From Paractinoplanes aksuensis (lineage in GTDB: Bacteria; Actinomycetota; Actinomycetes; Mycobacteriales; Micromonosporaceae), in NCBI RefSeq assembly GCF_024137025.1, contig NZ_JAMYJR010000010.1:124001-188000 (forward strand): a DNA stretch of 64,000 nucleotides, given 5' to 3'. The notes beneath the pieces were generated by a model. That model saw nothing but the letters and a program-made list of their open reading frames with translations. It had not been told where the DNA came from and ran no database searches. Both the position numbers and the translations under genes were made by a program. This document shows, piece by piece, positions 8,618-17,181 of the stretch (within the stretch, counting starts at the first letter, position 1; each line of letters begins with the position of its first letter).

Positions 8618-9667
8618 ATGCAGTACCGGCAGCTAGGCCGTACGGGTCTGCGGGTTTCGACGTTCACGCTGGGCACGATGGGCTTCGGCGGCACGGGGTG
8701 GGCGTCGCCGGTTGGCAAGATTGATGTGGCGGGGGCCCGGGAGCAGATCGCGATCGCGCGGGATGCGGGGGTCAACCTCATCGACACCGCCGACGTGTAC
8801 TCGGATGGTCTCAGTGAGGAGATCCTGGGCGAGGCGCTCGGGGACAGCCGCGACGATGTGTTGATCGCGACCAAGGTGCGGATGCCGATGGGGGACGGGC
8901 CCAACGACGCCGGGCTCTCGCGGCACCACATCATTCGCGGGGCCGAGGCCAGCCTGCGGCGGCTCGGGACCGACTACATCGACCTCTACCAGGTGCACGA
9001 GTGGGACGGGCAGACGCCGCTCGAAGAGACGCTGACCGCGCTGGACGACCTGGTGCGCAGCGGCAAGGTTCGCTATGTCGGGTGCTCCAACTACTCGGCC
9101 TGGCACATGGTCAAGGCGCTCGGCATCTCGGACGCGCGGCAGCTCGAGCGGTTCGCGAGCACCCAGGTGTTCTACTCGCTGGCCAACCGGGACATCGAGG
9201 CGGAGATCGTGCCGGCCGCGCTCGACCAGGGCGTCGGCATCCTCGTGTGGAGCCCGCTGGCCGGTGGGCTGGTGTCCGGCAAGTACCGGCGTGGGGTCAC
9301 GGCGCCCGAGGGCAGCCGGCACCTGTCCGAGTGGAGCGAGCCGCCGATCTACGACGAGGACAAGCTGTACGACTCGATCGAGGTCGCAGTCAAGATCGGT
9401 GAGTCGCACAACGTGTCGGCGGCGCAGGTGTCGCTGGCCTACATCGCTCAGAAGCCGGGCATCACGTCGCTGATCGTCGGGGCCCGCACCACCGAGCAGC
9501 TCAGCGACAACCTGGCCGCGGCCAACCTCGAGCTGACGGCGGACGAGGTCAAGGCGCTGGACGACGCCAGCAGCGACAACCTGCGCTACCCGTACTGGCA
9601 CCAGCGCAACACCAGCACCGATCGCCTCAGCGCGGCCGACCTGTCCCACATCTCGAACTACCTCTGA
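8618..9667 (+). CDS. aldo/keto reductase
   Basis: A 349-residue TIM-barrel NAD(P)H-dependent reductase. The catalytic tetrad is visible: Asp56 and Tyr61 in DTADVYSDG, Lys86 in ATKVRMP and His127 in YQVHEWDG. The GCSNYSAWH and SPLAGGLVSGKY stretches are typical of the AKR12/YajO-like group acting on sugar or small aldehydes. The ATG at 8618 has the ribosome binding site AGGAAGAGGG; upstream in-frame codons lack one. It is monocistronic, ending in front of a large palindromic element shared with the convergent alanine dehydrogenase gene. Confidence 0.92.
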   Translation: MQYRQLGRTGLRVSTFTLGTMGFGGTGWASPVGKIDVAGAREQIAIARDAGVNLIDTADVYSDGLSEEILGEALGDSRDDVLIATKVRMPMGDGPNDAGLSRHHIIRGAEASLRRLGTDYIDLYQVHEWDGQTPLEETLTALDDLVRSGKVRYVGCSNYSAWHMVKALGISDARQLERFASTQVFYSLANRDIEAEIVPAALDQGVGILVWSPLAGGLVSGKYRRGVTAPEGSRHLSEWSEPPIYDEDKLYDSIEVAVKIGESHNVSAAQVSLAYIAQKPGITSLIVGARTTEQLSDNLAAANLELTADEVKALDDASSDNLRYPYWHQRNTSTDRLSAADLSHISNYL

Positions 9668-9686
9668 CCTCCGGCTACCACATGTG

Positions 9687-9788
9687 GTGATCGCCCGCTG
9701 GTGAGGAGGGGCTCGGTTTTTCGACGGCCGCGGGGTTTGCGGACGGCGGAAAATCGCGCCCCTCCTCACCAGCTCAAAGGGCGATCAC
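9687..9788. repeat. long imperfect palindrome between convergent genes, possible bidirectional terminator
   Basis: The left arm reads gtgatcgccc (9687-9696) followed directly by gctggtgaggaggggc (9697-9712). The right arm is the exact reverse complement of both blocks: gcccctcctcaccagc (9758-9773) and gggcgatcac (9779-9788), separated by the insertion tcaaa. The sequence between the arms is itself imperfectly palindromic (cggtttttcgacggccgc against gcggacggcggaaaatcg). The alanine dehydrogenase stop codon lies inside the right arm. It could end transcription from both sides, or be a mobile palindromic (REP/MITE-like) unit. Confidence 0.75.
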
Positions 9789-10921
9789 CCGCGGAGCGAA
9801 GCGGAGCCGTCAAGCACAGCGGTGATCTCGACCGAAGGGAGGCCCAGCGCGGTCCCGACCTCGGCGTTGGTCAGGGCGCCGTCGTGGGTGCTCAGGCCCA
9901 GGGCCAGCGCGGGGTCGGCCTTCAGGGCGTCGCGCCAGCCCAGGTCGGCCAGCTTGAGCGCGTACGGCAGGGTGGCGTTGGTCAGGGCGTACGTCGAAGT
10001 GTTGGGCACCGCGCCGGGCATGTTGGCCACGCAGTAGAACACCGACTCGTGCACCTTGTAGACCGGGTTCTCGTGGGTGGTCGGCCGCGAGTCGGAGAAG
10101 CAGCCGCCCTGGTCGATGGCGATGTCGACCAGCACTGAGCCGGGCTTCATCCGCTTCACCAGGTCGTTCGAGACGAGCTTGGGCGCCTTGGCCCCGGGCA
10201 CCAGCACGGCGCCGATCACCATGTCGGCCTCGATGCAGGACTGCTCCAGCGCGTACGACGAAGAGACCAGCGTCTTGACCCGGCCGCCGAACTGGGCGTC
10301 GATCTGGCGCAGGCGCGAGATGTTCAGGTCGAGCACGGTGACGTCGGCCCCCATGCCCAGCGCGATCGTCGCCGCGTTGACGCCGGAGACGCCGCCGCCG
10401 ATGACCGTCACCTTGGCCGGGCTGACGCCCGGGACCCCGCCCGGCAGGACGCCGCGGCCGCCCGAGTTGCGCATCAGGCTGTACGCACCCACCTGCGGGG
10501 CGAGCCGGCCCGCGACCTCGCTCATCGGGGCCAGCAGCGGCAGCGAGCCGTCGGCCAGCTGCACCGTTTCGTAGGCGATGGCCGTCGTGCCGCTGGCCAG
10601 CAGGGCCTTGGTGCCGTCGGCGTCGGCCGCGAGGTGCAGGTAGGTGAACAGGACCTGGCCCGCGCGCAGCCGGCCGTACTCGGCGGCGATCGGTTCCTTG
10701 ACCTTGAGCAAGAGGTCGGCGCGCTGCCAGACCGTGTCGGCGTCGGGCGCGATCTCGGCCCCGGCGGCCACGAAGTCCTGGTCGGTGATGGCCGAACCGG
10801 CGCCCGCGCCCGCTTCGACGAGCACACTGTGCCCGCGGCGGACGAACTCGGCCACTCCCGCGGGGGTGATCGCCACCCGGTACTCGTGGTTCTTGATCTC
10901 AGCCGGCACACCGATGTGCAT
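9785..10921 (-). CDS. ald: alanine dehydrogenase
   Basis: NAD-dependent L-alanine dehydrogenase, converting alanine and pyruvate reversibly with release or fixation of ammonia. The 378 residues match the usual length. Seen: Arg15 (EYRVAITP), Lys75 (LKVKEP) and His96 (YLHLAAD) as substrate and catalytic residues, the Rossmann motif [14 protein letters not shown] near 173-186 and [18 protein letters not shown] near the cofactor site. The start is [15 protein letters not shown]. The divergent Lrp/AsnC gene 119 bp away is very probably its regulator, as in other actinobacteria where an Lrp-type protein (AldR) controls ald. Confidence 0.95.
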   Translation of the reverse strand: MHIGVPAEIKNHEYRVAITPAGVAEFVRRGHSVLVEAGAGAGSAITDQDFVAAGAEIAPDADTVWQRADLLLKVKEPIAAEYGRLRAGQVLFTYLHLAADADGTKALLASGTTAIAYETVQLADGSLPLLAPMSEVAGRLAPQVGAYSLMRNSGGRGVLPGGVPGVSPAKVTVIGGGVSGVNAATIALGMGADVTVLDLNISRLRQIDAQFGGRVKTLVSSSYALEQSCIEADMVIGAVLVPGAKAPKLVSNDLVKRMKPGSVLVDIAIDQGGCFSDSRPTTHENPVYKVHESVFYCVANMPGAVPNTSTYALTNATLPYALKLADLGWRDALKADPALALGLSTHDGALTNAEVGTALGLPSVEITAVLDGSASLRG

Positions 10922-11040
10922 CTCAGGTCCTCTCGTCGTCCGGCACAGCGTGAAACGATGTGCTGTTTGATCGCAACAAGAGCGAATAACATTCTGCTTG
11001 TACGGAGTGAGTCGAAGAAACTGCGAATGGCGGGGCGCAA
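10922..11040. promoter_or_regulatory. shared ald / Lrp-type regulator promoter region
   Basis: This 119-bp gap separates the divergent ald and Lrp/AsnC genes. It is noticeably richer in A/T than its surroundings around 10955-11005 (tttgatcgcaacaagagcgaataacattct), as expected for overlapping promoters and regulator binding. I cannot define a specific operator by eye. Confidence 0.5.
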
Positions 11041-11511
11041 ATGACCGACGTACCGAAGGATCTTCGAGGTCTGGATCACATCGACCGCGAGTTGCTGGCG
11101 CTGCTCGAGACCGACGGCCGCATGCCCAACAACGCGCTGGCCGAGCGGGTCGGCATCGCGCCTTCGACCTGCTTGACCCGGATCCGGCGGCTGCGCGAGC
11201 TGGGGGCGATCCGCGGGTTCCACGCCGACGTCGACCCGGCCTGGATCGGGCGGCCCATCCAGGCCATGATCGCCGTCAGGATCCGCAGCGAGTCGCGGGA
11301 CGCCATCGGCAAGTTCGCCGAGTCGCTGGCCGGCCTGCCCGCCGTACGGGATGTGTATTTCGTTTCCGGCTCTTATGACTTTCTGCTGCACGTGGCCACG
11401 GCGGACGTGGAGGATCTGCGTGAGGTGATCACCGAGCGGCTCAGCGGCACGCGCCTGATCGCCGGCACCGAGACCTACCTCATTTTCGAACACCGCAGAG
11501 GCAACCCCTGA
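11041..11511 (+). CDS. Lrp/AsnC family transcriptional regulator
   Basis: A 156-residue regulator with the standard two-part layout: an N-terminal winged helix-turn-helix (LDHIDRELLALLETDGRMPN, then LAERVGIAPSTCLTRIRRL) and a C-terminal RAM/AsnC ligand-binding domain (VSGSYDFLLHVATADVEDL). Such proteins assemble as octamers and respond to amino acids. Divergence from alanine dehydrogenase argues for alanine-responsive control of ald. The ATG at 11041 begins MTDVPKDLRGLDHID; an earlier start would enter the shared promoter. Confidence 0.93.
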   Translation: MTDVPKDLRGLDHIDRELLALLETDGRMPNNALAERVGIAPSTCLTRIRRLRELGAIRGFHADVDPAWIGRPIQAMIAVRIRSESRDAIGKFAESLAGLPAVRDVYFVSGSYDFLLHVATADVEDLREVITERLSGTRLIAGTETYLIFEHRRGNP

Positions 11512-11614
11512 TCACCGGCCTGCACCCGCCGGACCGCTCAGGCCGCTGAGGTCGTCGCCGACCGTTAACCCCCGACAGGAGCAAGGCCGAGGCACACCGA
11601 CGAAGGGCGCGGAA

Positions 11615-12838
11615 ATGCCGGTAACACTGGTTCACGCGGACGCTGCCGAGCAGCAGCGTCTGGCGGCGCTGCGCGGCTACGGTGTGCTGGACACCGAGCC
11701 CGAGAGCGACTTCGACGACATCGCGGTGCTCGCCGCGCAGCTGTGCCGCACGCCGATCGCGCTGGTCAGCCTGGTCGACGCCGACCGTCAGTGGTTCAAG
11801 GCCCACATCGGCCTGGACATGTGCGAGACCTCCCGCGAGGATTCGTTCTGCGCCCACGCCATGTACAGCGTCGACGTCATGCAGGTGCCCGACGCCCGCC
11901 TCGACCCCCGGTTCCAGAACAATCCGCTGGTCACCGGCGCGCCCCACATCGTCTTCTACGCCGGGGCGCCGCTGGTCACCTCGACCGGCGAGGTGCTGGG
12001 CAGCCTGTGCGTCATCGACCACGAGCCGCGCCTGCTGACCCCGGCCGAGAGTCAGGGCCTGCGCACGCTGGCCCGGCACGTGGTGGCCCAGCTCGAGCTG
12101 CGGCAGTACGCCCGGGGCATCGACGCCGCCAACGAGCGGCTGCGCGAGGCCGACAAGCTCAAGGACGAGTTCATCTCACGGGTCACGCACGAGCTGCGCA
12201 CCCCGCTGACCTCGATCAACGGTTACCTCGAGATGCTGGCCGAGGACGGGGTGGCGCCGGCCGCCGAGGTCGAGTTCCTGAGCCGGATCCGGCGCAACTC
12301 GGACCGGCTGATGGCGCTGGTCGACGACATGCTGCTGGCCGCGCAGGCCGGCCCGGACCAGCTGCGCCTGACCAAGCGCCGGCTCGATCTGGCCGAACTG
12401 TCGCGCGCGGCGGTCGTACGCAATCAGGTTCTGGCCGAAGGCCGCGGGCTCGAGATCCGAGCCGAGGCGTCCGAGCCGGTGCTGGTCGAGGCCGACGAGG
12501 CGCGGATGGTCCAGGTCATCGAACGGCTCGTGCTCAACGCGGTGAAGTTCACGCCGCGCGGCAGCATCACGGTCGGCGCGGCCGTTCGCGGCGATCGGGT
12601 CGAGCTCACGGTGCGCGACACCGGCATCGGGATGAGCGCGGCCGACCGGGAACGGGTGCTCGCCCCCTTCCGGCGCTCGGCCGACGCCGAACGGGCCGAG
12701 GTGCAGGGGGCCGGTCTGGGTCTGAGCATCGTCAAGGCGATCGTCGAAGGACACGGCGGTTCCGTACGCATCGAGAGCGAACCCGCTCGAGGCGCGGCCG
12801 TCGTGGTCACGCTGCCGCGGGTCGCGGGAAATATATAA
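11615..12838 (+). CDS. GAF-domain sensor histidine kinase
   Basis: A soluble two-component kinase of 407 residues. A GAF domain spans about 15-160, opening with RLAALRGYGVLDTEPESDFDD, a signature of GAF domains of this kinase family, with SFCAHAM and LGSLCVIDHEPR. The HisKA box is VTHELRTPLTS with His192, followed by HATPase_c motifs: N-box LNAVKF, G1 DTGIGMS and G2 GAGLGLSIV. There are no membrane segments, so the signal is cytoplasmic (ligand, light or redox). No partner response regulator is adjacent. The start has a weak GGGCGCGG upstream stretch. Confidence 0.92.
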   Translation: MPVTLVHADAAEQQRLAALRGYGVLDTEPESDFDDIAVLAAQLCRTPIALVSLVDADRQWFKAHIGLDMCETSREDSFCAHAMYSVDVMQVPDARLDPRFQNNPLVTGAPHIVFYAGAPLVTSTGEVLGSLCVIDHEPRLLTPAESQGLRTLARHVVAQLELRQYARGIDAANERLREADKLKDEFISRVTHELRTPLTSINGYLEMLAEDGVAPAAEVEFLSRIRRNSDRLMALVDDMLLAAQAGPDQLRLTKRRLDLAELSRAAVVRNQVLAEGRGLEIRAEASEPVLVEADEARMVQVIERLVLNAVKFTPRGSITVGAAVRGDRVELTVRDTGIGMSAADRERVLAPFRRSADAERAEVQGAGLGLSIVKAIVEGHGGSVRIESEPARGAAVVVTLPRVAGNI

Positions 12839-12857
12839 GCGCTGTTACATTGCTCCG

Positions 12858-13316
12858 ATGGATCTGCTCGACAGCAACCATTGGAGCGACCTGCACGCGC
12901 TGCTGGCCGACCTCGACCGTGACATCGCCGCTCTCTACACCGAGGCCGGCATCGAGGGCATGCGCACCCGCTTCGTGGGGCCGCTCATCGCCCTGCACCG
13001 GTTCGGGCCGATGACGATCCGCCAGCTCGCGGCCCGGCGCGGGGTGTCGCACTCGGCGATGAGCCAGACCGCGGCGGCCATGGCCCGGGCCGGGTTCGTC
13101 GAGAGCGCGGCCGGGGCCGACGGGCGGACGCGGCCCATCGCTCTCACCGCCCGGTCGCGCGAGATCATGCCGTTCCTCGTCGACGAGTGGCGGTCGACCG
13201 AGGCGGCGGTGCGGCAGCTCGACGAGGAGCTGCCCTATTCGATGACCCAGGTGGTGGCCGACCTGCGGGCGCTGCTGGCCGCCCGGTCGTTCAAACAGCG
13301 CCTCACCTCGCCGTGA
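12858..13316 (+). CDS. MarR family transcriptional regulator
   Basis: A winged-helix regulator of 152 residues. The DNA-binding core is TIRQLAARRGVSHSAMSQTAAAMARAGFVE, followed by the wing segment GADGRTRPIALTARSRE. Family members are dimers that leave DNA on binding phenolic or other small ligands. Its stop codon overlaps the GTG start of an MFS transporter (GTGA), so the pair is translationally coupled and the regulator probably controls its own efflux pump. The short gap before it is unusually A/T rich. Confidence 0.92.
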   Translation: MDLLDSNHWSDLHALLADLDRDIAALYTEAGIEGMRTRFVGPLIALHRFGPMTIRQLAARRGVSHSAMSQTAAAMARAGFVESAAGADGRTRPIALTARSREIMPFLVDEWRSTEAAVRQLDEELPYSMTQVVADLRALLAARSFKQRLTSP

Positions 13317-14542
13317 AGGCGGCGCTCACGGATCTGCGGCCGCTGCGCGAGAACCCGACGTTCCGGCGGCTCTGGCTGGGCACGACCGCCTCCGGGTTCG
13401 GCGGCCAATTCGGCGCCTTCGCCGTCATTTTCTACGTCTGGGACCGCACGGGCAGCGCCGCCGCGGTCGGTCTGGTCGGGCTCGCCATCGGGTTGCCGCT
13501 GATCGTCATGGCCCTGATCGGCAGCGCCTTCGCCGACCACGTCGACCGCCGGCTGCTGGCTCTGCGCTGCACCGTGGCCCAGATCGGGCTGTCGGCCGCC
13601 ATGACCGTCGTCGCGTTCACCGACCTCGGCGGGGTGCCCGCGATGCTCGGGCTGGTGACGCTGCAGTCGGCGCTGGGCGGCCTGGTCGGCCCGGCCCGTC
13701 AGACGTTCGTGCCCGCGCTGCTCAGCGGCGACCGGCTCGCCGCCGGGCTGGCTCTCAACCACCTCTCGTTCCAGATCGCCATGCTGCTCGGGCCGGCCGC
13801 CGCGGGCGCGCTGACGGCGGTGTCCGGGGTGGGTTGGTGCCTCGCTTTCGACACGCTCACCTTCACGGCGGCGCTGGTCGGGCTGGCCGGGCTGCCGTCC
13901 GGTGTTCCCCCGGCCGAGGGCACGCCCGGCTGGCGGTCGGTGCGGGCCGGTCTGGCGTACGCGGGAAGAACTCCCGCCGTACGCGGTGCGCTGCTGGCCG
14001 ACCTGGCCGCCACCCTGCTGGCCATGCCGGTGGCGCTGTTCCCGGTCGTCAACGCCGAGAAGTTCGGTGGCCGCCCCGAGGTGCTGGGCCTGTTCACGAC
14101 GGCCCTCGCGGTCGGCGGGGTGCTGGCCATGATCCTGTCCGGACTGGCCACCCGGCAGCCGCGCCCCGGCCGGCTCATGCTGATCTGCGGCGCGGTTTGG
14201 GCCGTCGCCCTCGGCTCGGCCGGGCTGACCGGCAGCCTGGTGCTCTTCCTGGCCCTGCTCGCGGTGGCCGGCGCGGCCGACACCTGGGCGGTCGTGTCGC
14301 GCGGCACGGTGATCCAGACGGTGACCCCGCCCGGCTACCGCGGCCGCATCTCGTCGCTCGAACACATCGCCGGCGCGGCCGGTCCGCAGCTCGGCAACCT
14401 GCGCGCGGGCCTGGTCGCGGCGGGCACCACGGGCGGGGTCGCGCTCGTCCTGGGCGGACTCACCGCCGTCGTCGCCACCGCGGCGATTGCCGCCACCACG
14501 CCCCAGCTGCGGAGGTTCGGCGACACTCCGGCCCGGGAATGA
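13313..14542 (+). CDS. MFS transporter (enterobactin-exporter-like MFS_3 type)
   Basis: A 409-residue major facilitator with about twelve hydrophobic segments. The signature between helices 2 and 3 is visible as SAFADHVDRRLLAL, and the second half carries FTTALAVGGVLAMILSGL and VTPPGYRGRISSLEHI, typical of the MFS_3/EntS-like exporters. It likely expels a small molecule sensed by the overlapping MarR regulator. The GTG at 13313 overlaps the marR stop by four bases. The last 44 bp, including the stop codon, recur as an imperfect direct copy 54 bp downstream. Confidence 0.92.
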   Translation: MKAALTDLRPLRENPTFRRLWLGTTASGFGGQFGAFAVIFYVWDRTGSAAAVGLVGLAIGLPLIVMALIGSAFADHVDRRLLALRCTVAQIGLSAAMTVVAFTDLGGVPAMLGLVTLQSALGGLVGPARQTFVPALLSGDRLAAGLALNHLSFQIAMLLGPAAAGALTAVSGVGWCLAFDTLTFTAALVGLAGLPSGVPPAEGTPGWRSVRAGLAYAGRTPAVRGALLADLAATLLAMPVALFPVVNAEKFGGRPEVLGLFTTALAVGGVLAMILSGLATRQPRPGRLMLICGAVWAVALGSAGLTGSLVLFLALLAVAGAADTWAVVSRGTVIQTVTPPGYRGRISSLEHIAGAAGPQLGNLRAGLVAAGTTGGVALVLGGLTAVVATAAIAATTPQLRRFGDTPARE

Positions 14543-14596
14543 GCCGTCGCCGCGCCCCAGTTGCGGAGGTTTGGCGACACTCCGTACCGGGATTGA
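14499..14596. repeat. direct repeat duplicating the 3' end of the MFS gene
   Basis: Copy one (14499-14542) is the last codons and stop of the MFS gene, starting cgccccagctgcggaggt; copy two (14553-14596) starts cgccccagttgcggaggt. The 44-bp copies differ at about five positions and both end in tga. The second copy is not part of any gene I can support. It looks like a past tandem duplication or slippage event. Confidence 0.7.
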
Positions 14597-14650
14597 CCGG
14601 AGCGATCATGTTGCGGCAAGCGCTGGGCAGGTACCTTGTGTCGGGCGCGA

Positions 14651-14660
14651 CCACCGGTGG
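14651..14660. promoter_or_regulatory. candidate LacI-type operator
   Basis: ccaccggtgg is a perfect 10-bp palindrome with the central CG typical of LacI/GalR operators. It sits 48 bp before the LacI-family start. It lies between two direct repeats of cttgtgtcgggYgcg. Autoregulation is the likely role if it is real; short GC palindromes are common in this genome, so the call is weak. Confidence 0.3.
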
Positions 14661-14707
14661 CGCTGGTCGGGCGTGCTTGTGTCGGGTGCGCCGGGGAGGT
14701 GCCATCG

Positions 14708-15718
14708 ATGACGACGGAGCGGAACCGCGCGAGCGGCCGGCCGACCTTGGAAGAGGTCGCCGTGCGCGCCGGTGTCGGCCGGGGCACCGTGTCCCGCGTG
14801 GTGAACGGGTCGCAACAGGTCAGCCCGCGGGCCAAGCAGGCCGTCGAGGACGCGATCCAAGAGTTGGGCTACGTGCCCAACCGGGCCGCGCGCACGCTGG
14901 TCACCCAGCGCACCGACTCGATCGCCCTGGTCATCTTCGAGTCGGGCGAGCGGTTCTTCGCCGAGCCGTTCTTCGGGCGCATCGTGCAGTCGATCTCGTC
15001 GGTGCTGGTGGCCCGCAACCTCCAGATGGTCCTGATGATCGCGCAGGCCCCCGAGGAACGCCGCCGGCTCGAGGGCTACCTGACCCGCCAGCACGTCGAC
15101 GGCGCCCTGCTGCTCTCGCTGCACGGCGACGACCCGCTGCCGTCGGTCCTCGAGGAGAGGGGCGTCGCCACCGTCCGGGTCGGCCGTCCCATGTACGCCG
15201 AACGAGGCACCTACGTCGATGCCGACAACCGGGCCGGCGCGCGCGAGGCCGTGTCCTACCTGTGGTCCCAGGGCCGCCGCCGGATCGCGGCCATCACCGG
15301 CCCGCTCGACATGGCGGCCGGCATCGCCCGGCTCGAGGGCTACCGCGACGTGGTCGGCGACGGGCCGGTGGCCTTCGGCGACTTCAGCGAGGAGAGCGGG
15401 GCCGACGCCATGCACCGCCTGCTCGACCAGTACCCGGATCTGGACGCGGTGTTCGCCGCCTCCGACATGATGGCGGCGGGCGCGCTGCAGGTGCTGCGCC
15501 GGTACGGGCGGCGTACGCCGGAGGACGTGGCCGTGATCGGCTTCGACGACTCGGTGATCGCCCGGCATACCGACCCGCCCCTGACCAGCGTCGACCAGCC
15601 CATCGCCGAGATGGGCCGCGAAATGGTGCGCCTGCTCCTGGCCAAGATCGACGGCAGCGAGCCCGGCGACGCCGAGATCGTCCTCCCGACCCGCCTGGTC
15701 ATCCGCGGCTCGGCTTGA
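14708..15718 (+). CDS. LacI family transcriptional regulator
   Basis: A 336-residue LacI/GalR regulator. The N-terminal helix-turn-helix and hinge read TLEEVAVRAGVGRGTVSRVV then YVPNRAARTLVTQRTDSIAL; the periplasmic-binding-like ligand domain follows with GDFSEESGAD and AVIGFDDSVIARHTDPPLTSV. Sugar-responsive repression of a carbohydrate operon is the usual role, but no sugar genes adjoin it, so the target is elsewhere or itself. The ATG at 14708 has GGGGAGGT upstream. Its stop codon is the first three bases of a 17-bp tandem array. Confidence 0.93.
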   Translation: MTTERNRASGRPTLEEVAVRAGVGRGTVSRVVNGSQQVSPRAKQAVEDAIQELGYVPNRAARTLVTQRTDSIALVIFESGERFFAEPFFGRIVQSISSVLVARNLQMVLMIAQAPEERRRLEGYLTRQHVDGALLLSLHGDDPLPSVLEERGVATVRVGRPMYAERGTYVDADNRAGAREAVSYLWSQGRRRIAAITGPLDMAAGIARLEGYRDVVGDGPVAFGDFSEESGADAMHRLLDQYPDLDAVFAASDMMAAGALQVLRRYGRRTPEDVAVIGFDDSVIARHTDPPLTSVDQPIAEMGREMVRLLLAKIDGSEPGDAEIVLPTRLVIRGSA

Positions 15719-15953
15719 GTTCCGGTTCGGTCTGAGTTCCGGTTCGGTCTGGGTCCCGGTTTGGCCTGAGTTCCGGTTCGGTCTGGGTCCCGGTTTGGCC
15801 TGAGTTCCGGTTCGGTCTGGGTCCCGGCCCGGCCTGAGTTCCGGTTCGGTCTGGGTCCCGGCCCGGCCTGAGTCCCAGTTCGGCCTGAGCCCCGGTTTGG
15901 CCTGAGTCCCGCCTCGGGCTGAGTCCCGGCCCGGCCTTACTTCCGGTTTGGAG
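15716..15953. repeat. 17-bp tandem array, about 14 copies
   Basis: Fourteen head-to-tail 17-bp units start exactly at the stop codon of the LacI gene. Two unit types alternate: tgagttccggttcggtc and tgggtcccggtttggcc (later tgggtcccggcccggcc), giving a 34-bp higher-order period. The 3' units are more diverged and the last is partial. Each unit carries the self-complementary core ccgg. The remaining 120 bp before the next gene hold a promoter and nothing else I can see. Confidence 0.85.
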
Positions 15954-16042
15954 TAATTTCTGGCTTTGCTGGATTTCCCACTCGGCGTGACGGTCGGCTC
16001 GGCCCCGACCTCTGACCCTGATCCGGTCTCACGGGCTTGATC

Positions 16043-16069
16043 TTGACTCCTGCGTTGATCAGGTAGCTT
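16043..16069 (+). promoter_or_regulatory. candidate promoter of a near-leaderless transcript
   Basis: ttgact (16043-16048) and tagctt (16064-16069) form a -35/-10 pair with a 15-bp spacer, a little short. The -10 ends only 6 bp before the GTG start at 16076, so transcription would begin at or next to the start codon, as is common in actinobacteria. No ribosome binding site is visible, which agrees. Confidence 0.4.
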
Positions 16070-16075
16070 TCCGGT

Positions 16076-16576
16076 GTGAAATTGCTGGTGGGTCGGACGG
16101 TGACGGTCGCGACGCTGTTGATGGTCGCGTCGTGCGGCCAGCCGGAACGGGAGGCGGCCGACCCGGTCGCGAGTGCGGCCACCTGCTCGGACCCGGCCAA
16201 CGATGAGGACGGGCACTGCGCGTTCGAACTGAAAGACAGCCACCGGCGTACGAGCGTGCCGCGCATCGGGGAGGACGAGGCGCTCGACGAGGCGGCCGTG
16301 GCCGTTCACCTGAAGGTGCACGACGCCGGGGCGGGTGAGTTGTCGGCCACCGAGCCGGACGTGGAGAAGGTGCGCCGGGCGCTGGTGGCGGGTGGGTATG
16401 ACAACGCTGTCGTCCGGCTCGGACGCGAGAGTGATCCGACCCGACCGGGGTCGCTGCTCTACGCCGTGAGGGTCGGCGCGGCCTGCGTGCTCGGCGACGT
16501 GTCACCGGCGCCGGACGAGCGCTTCCACGAGTGGTACGCGGGCCTGCTGCCGGACGGCCGCTGCCTCGACGCCTGA
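16076..16576 (+). CDS. putative lipoprotein of unknown function
   Basis: The first ~20 residues form a signal peptide ending in the lipobox VASC, so the 166-residue protein should be lipid anchored outside the cell. The mature part is acidic, with cysteines in ATCSDP, GHCAFEL, AACVLGD and DGRCLDA that could form two disulfides, and an ordered segment EPDVEKVRRALVAGGYDNAVVRLG resembling a small alpha-beta domain. I do not recognise the family. The GTG at 16076 appears to be leaderless. It lies between two tandem-repeat arrays. Confidence 0.7.
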   Translation: MKLLVGRTVTVATLLMVASCGQPEREAADPVASAATCSDPANDEDGHCAFELKDSHRRTSVPRIGEDEALDEAAVAVHLKVHDAGAGELSATEPDVEKVRRALVAGGYDNAVVRLGRESDPTRPGSLLYAVRVGAACVLGDVSPAPDERFHEWYAGLLPDGRCLDA

Positions 16577-16728
16577 TTGCCGCTCCTTCCGAGGCTGTCC
16601 CTGGGGCTTTGACTTCGGCGCCTTTCCGCGACTTCTCGCGGCGGCGCCTGGCGTTGGCGCGATGGCCAAAGACCCCGTCGGCCCGATCTGAGCGGGCGAG
16701 TCAGAAGCGACGCCTTTGCGTTGGTCAG

Positions 16729-17130
16729 GTGCTGTCGGCGTTGTTCCGCGGGTGGGACGGAAGCGGCGTCTTTGCGGTGGTCCGTGCTGTCGGCGTTGTT
16801 CCGCGGGTGGGACGGAAGCGGCGTCTCTGCGGTGGTCCGTGCTGTCGGCGCGGTTCCGCGGGTGGGACGGAAGCGGCGCCTTCGCGGTGGTCCGTGCTGT
16901 CGGCCCGGTTGCGGCGGGAGCGACGGAAGCGGCACTTTTTGCGGTAGCCAGGTGTGCTTTGTCCTGGTTCGCACGGGTGGGAGGGAAGTAGTAATTTTCC
17001 GTAGTTTTAGCTGCTTTCGGCGCGGCTCACGGGCGGGGGGACCGGAAGCGGTAATTTTAGCGTTTTTCGGGTGCTTTCGGCCCTTTTCCGCGTGGATGGG
17101 GGTAAGCAGTGCCGTTTGCGGCGGGTGGGT
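16729..17130. repeat. 55-bp tandem array, three good copies then decaying ones
   Basis: Units beginning gtgctgtcggcg occur at 16729, 16784 and 16839 with an exact 55-bp period and few mismatches. Copy four (16894) is diverged and recognisable remnants (ggaagcggtaattttagcg, tgctttcggc) continue to about 17130, becoming more A/T rich. A partial copy precedes 16729. The 605-bp gap between the lipoprotein and the Ser/Thr kinase contains nothing else I can support as a gene. Confidence 0.8.
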
Positions 17131-17181
17131 GCGGAATCTTGACTCATGTCGGCCGGCGGGAAGCAGTGGTCTTCGTGAAGG

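Noticed and set aside
15716-17130. CRISPR array
   Set aside because: The 17- and 55-bp arrays are head-to-tail with no unique spacers, and no cas genes are present.
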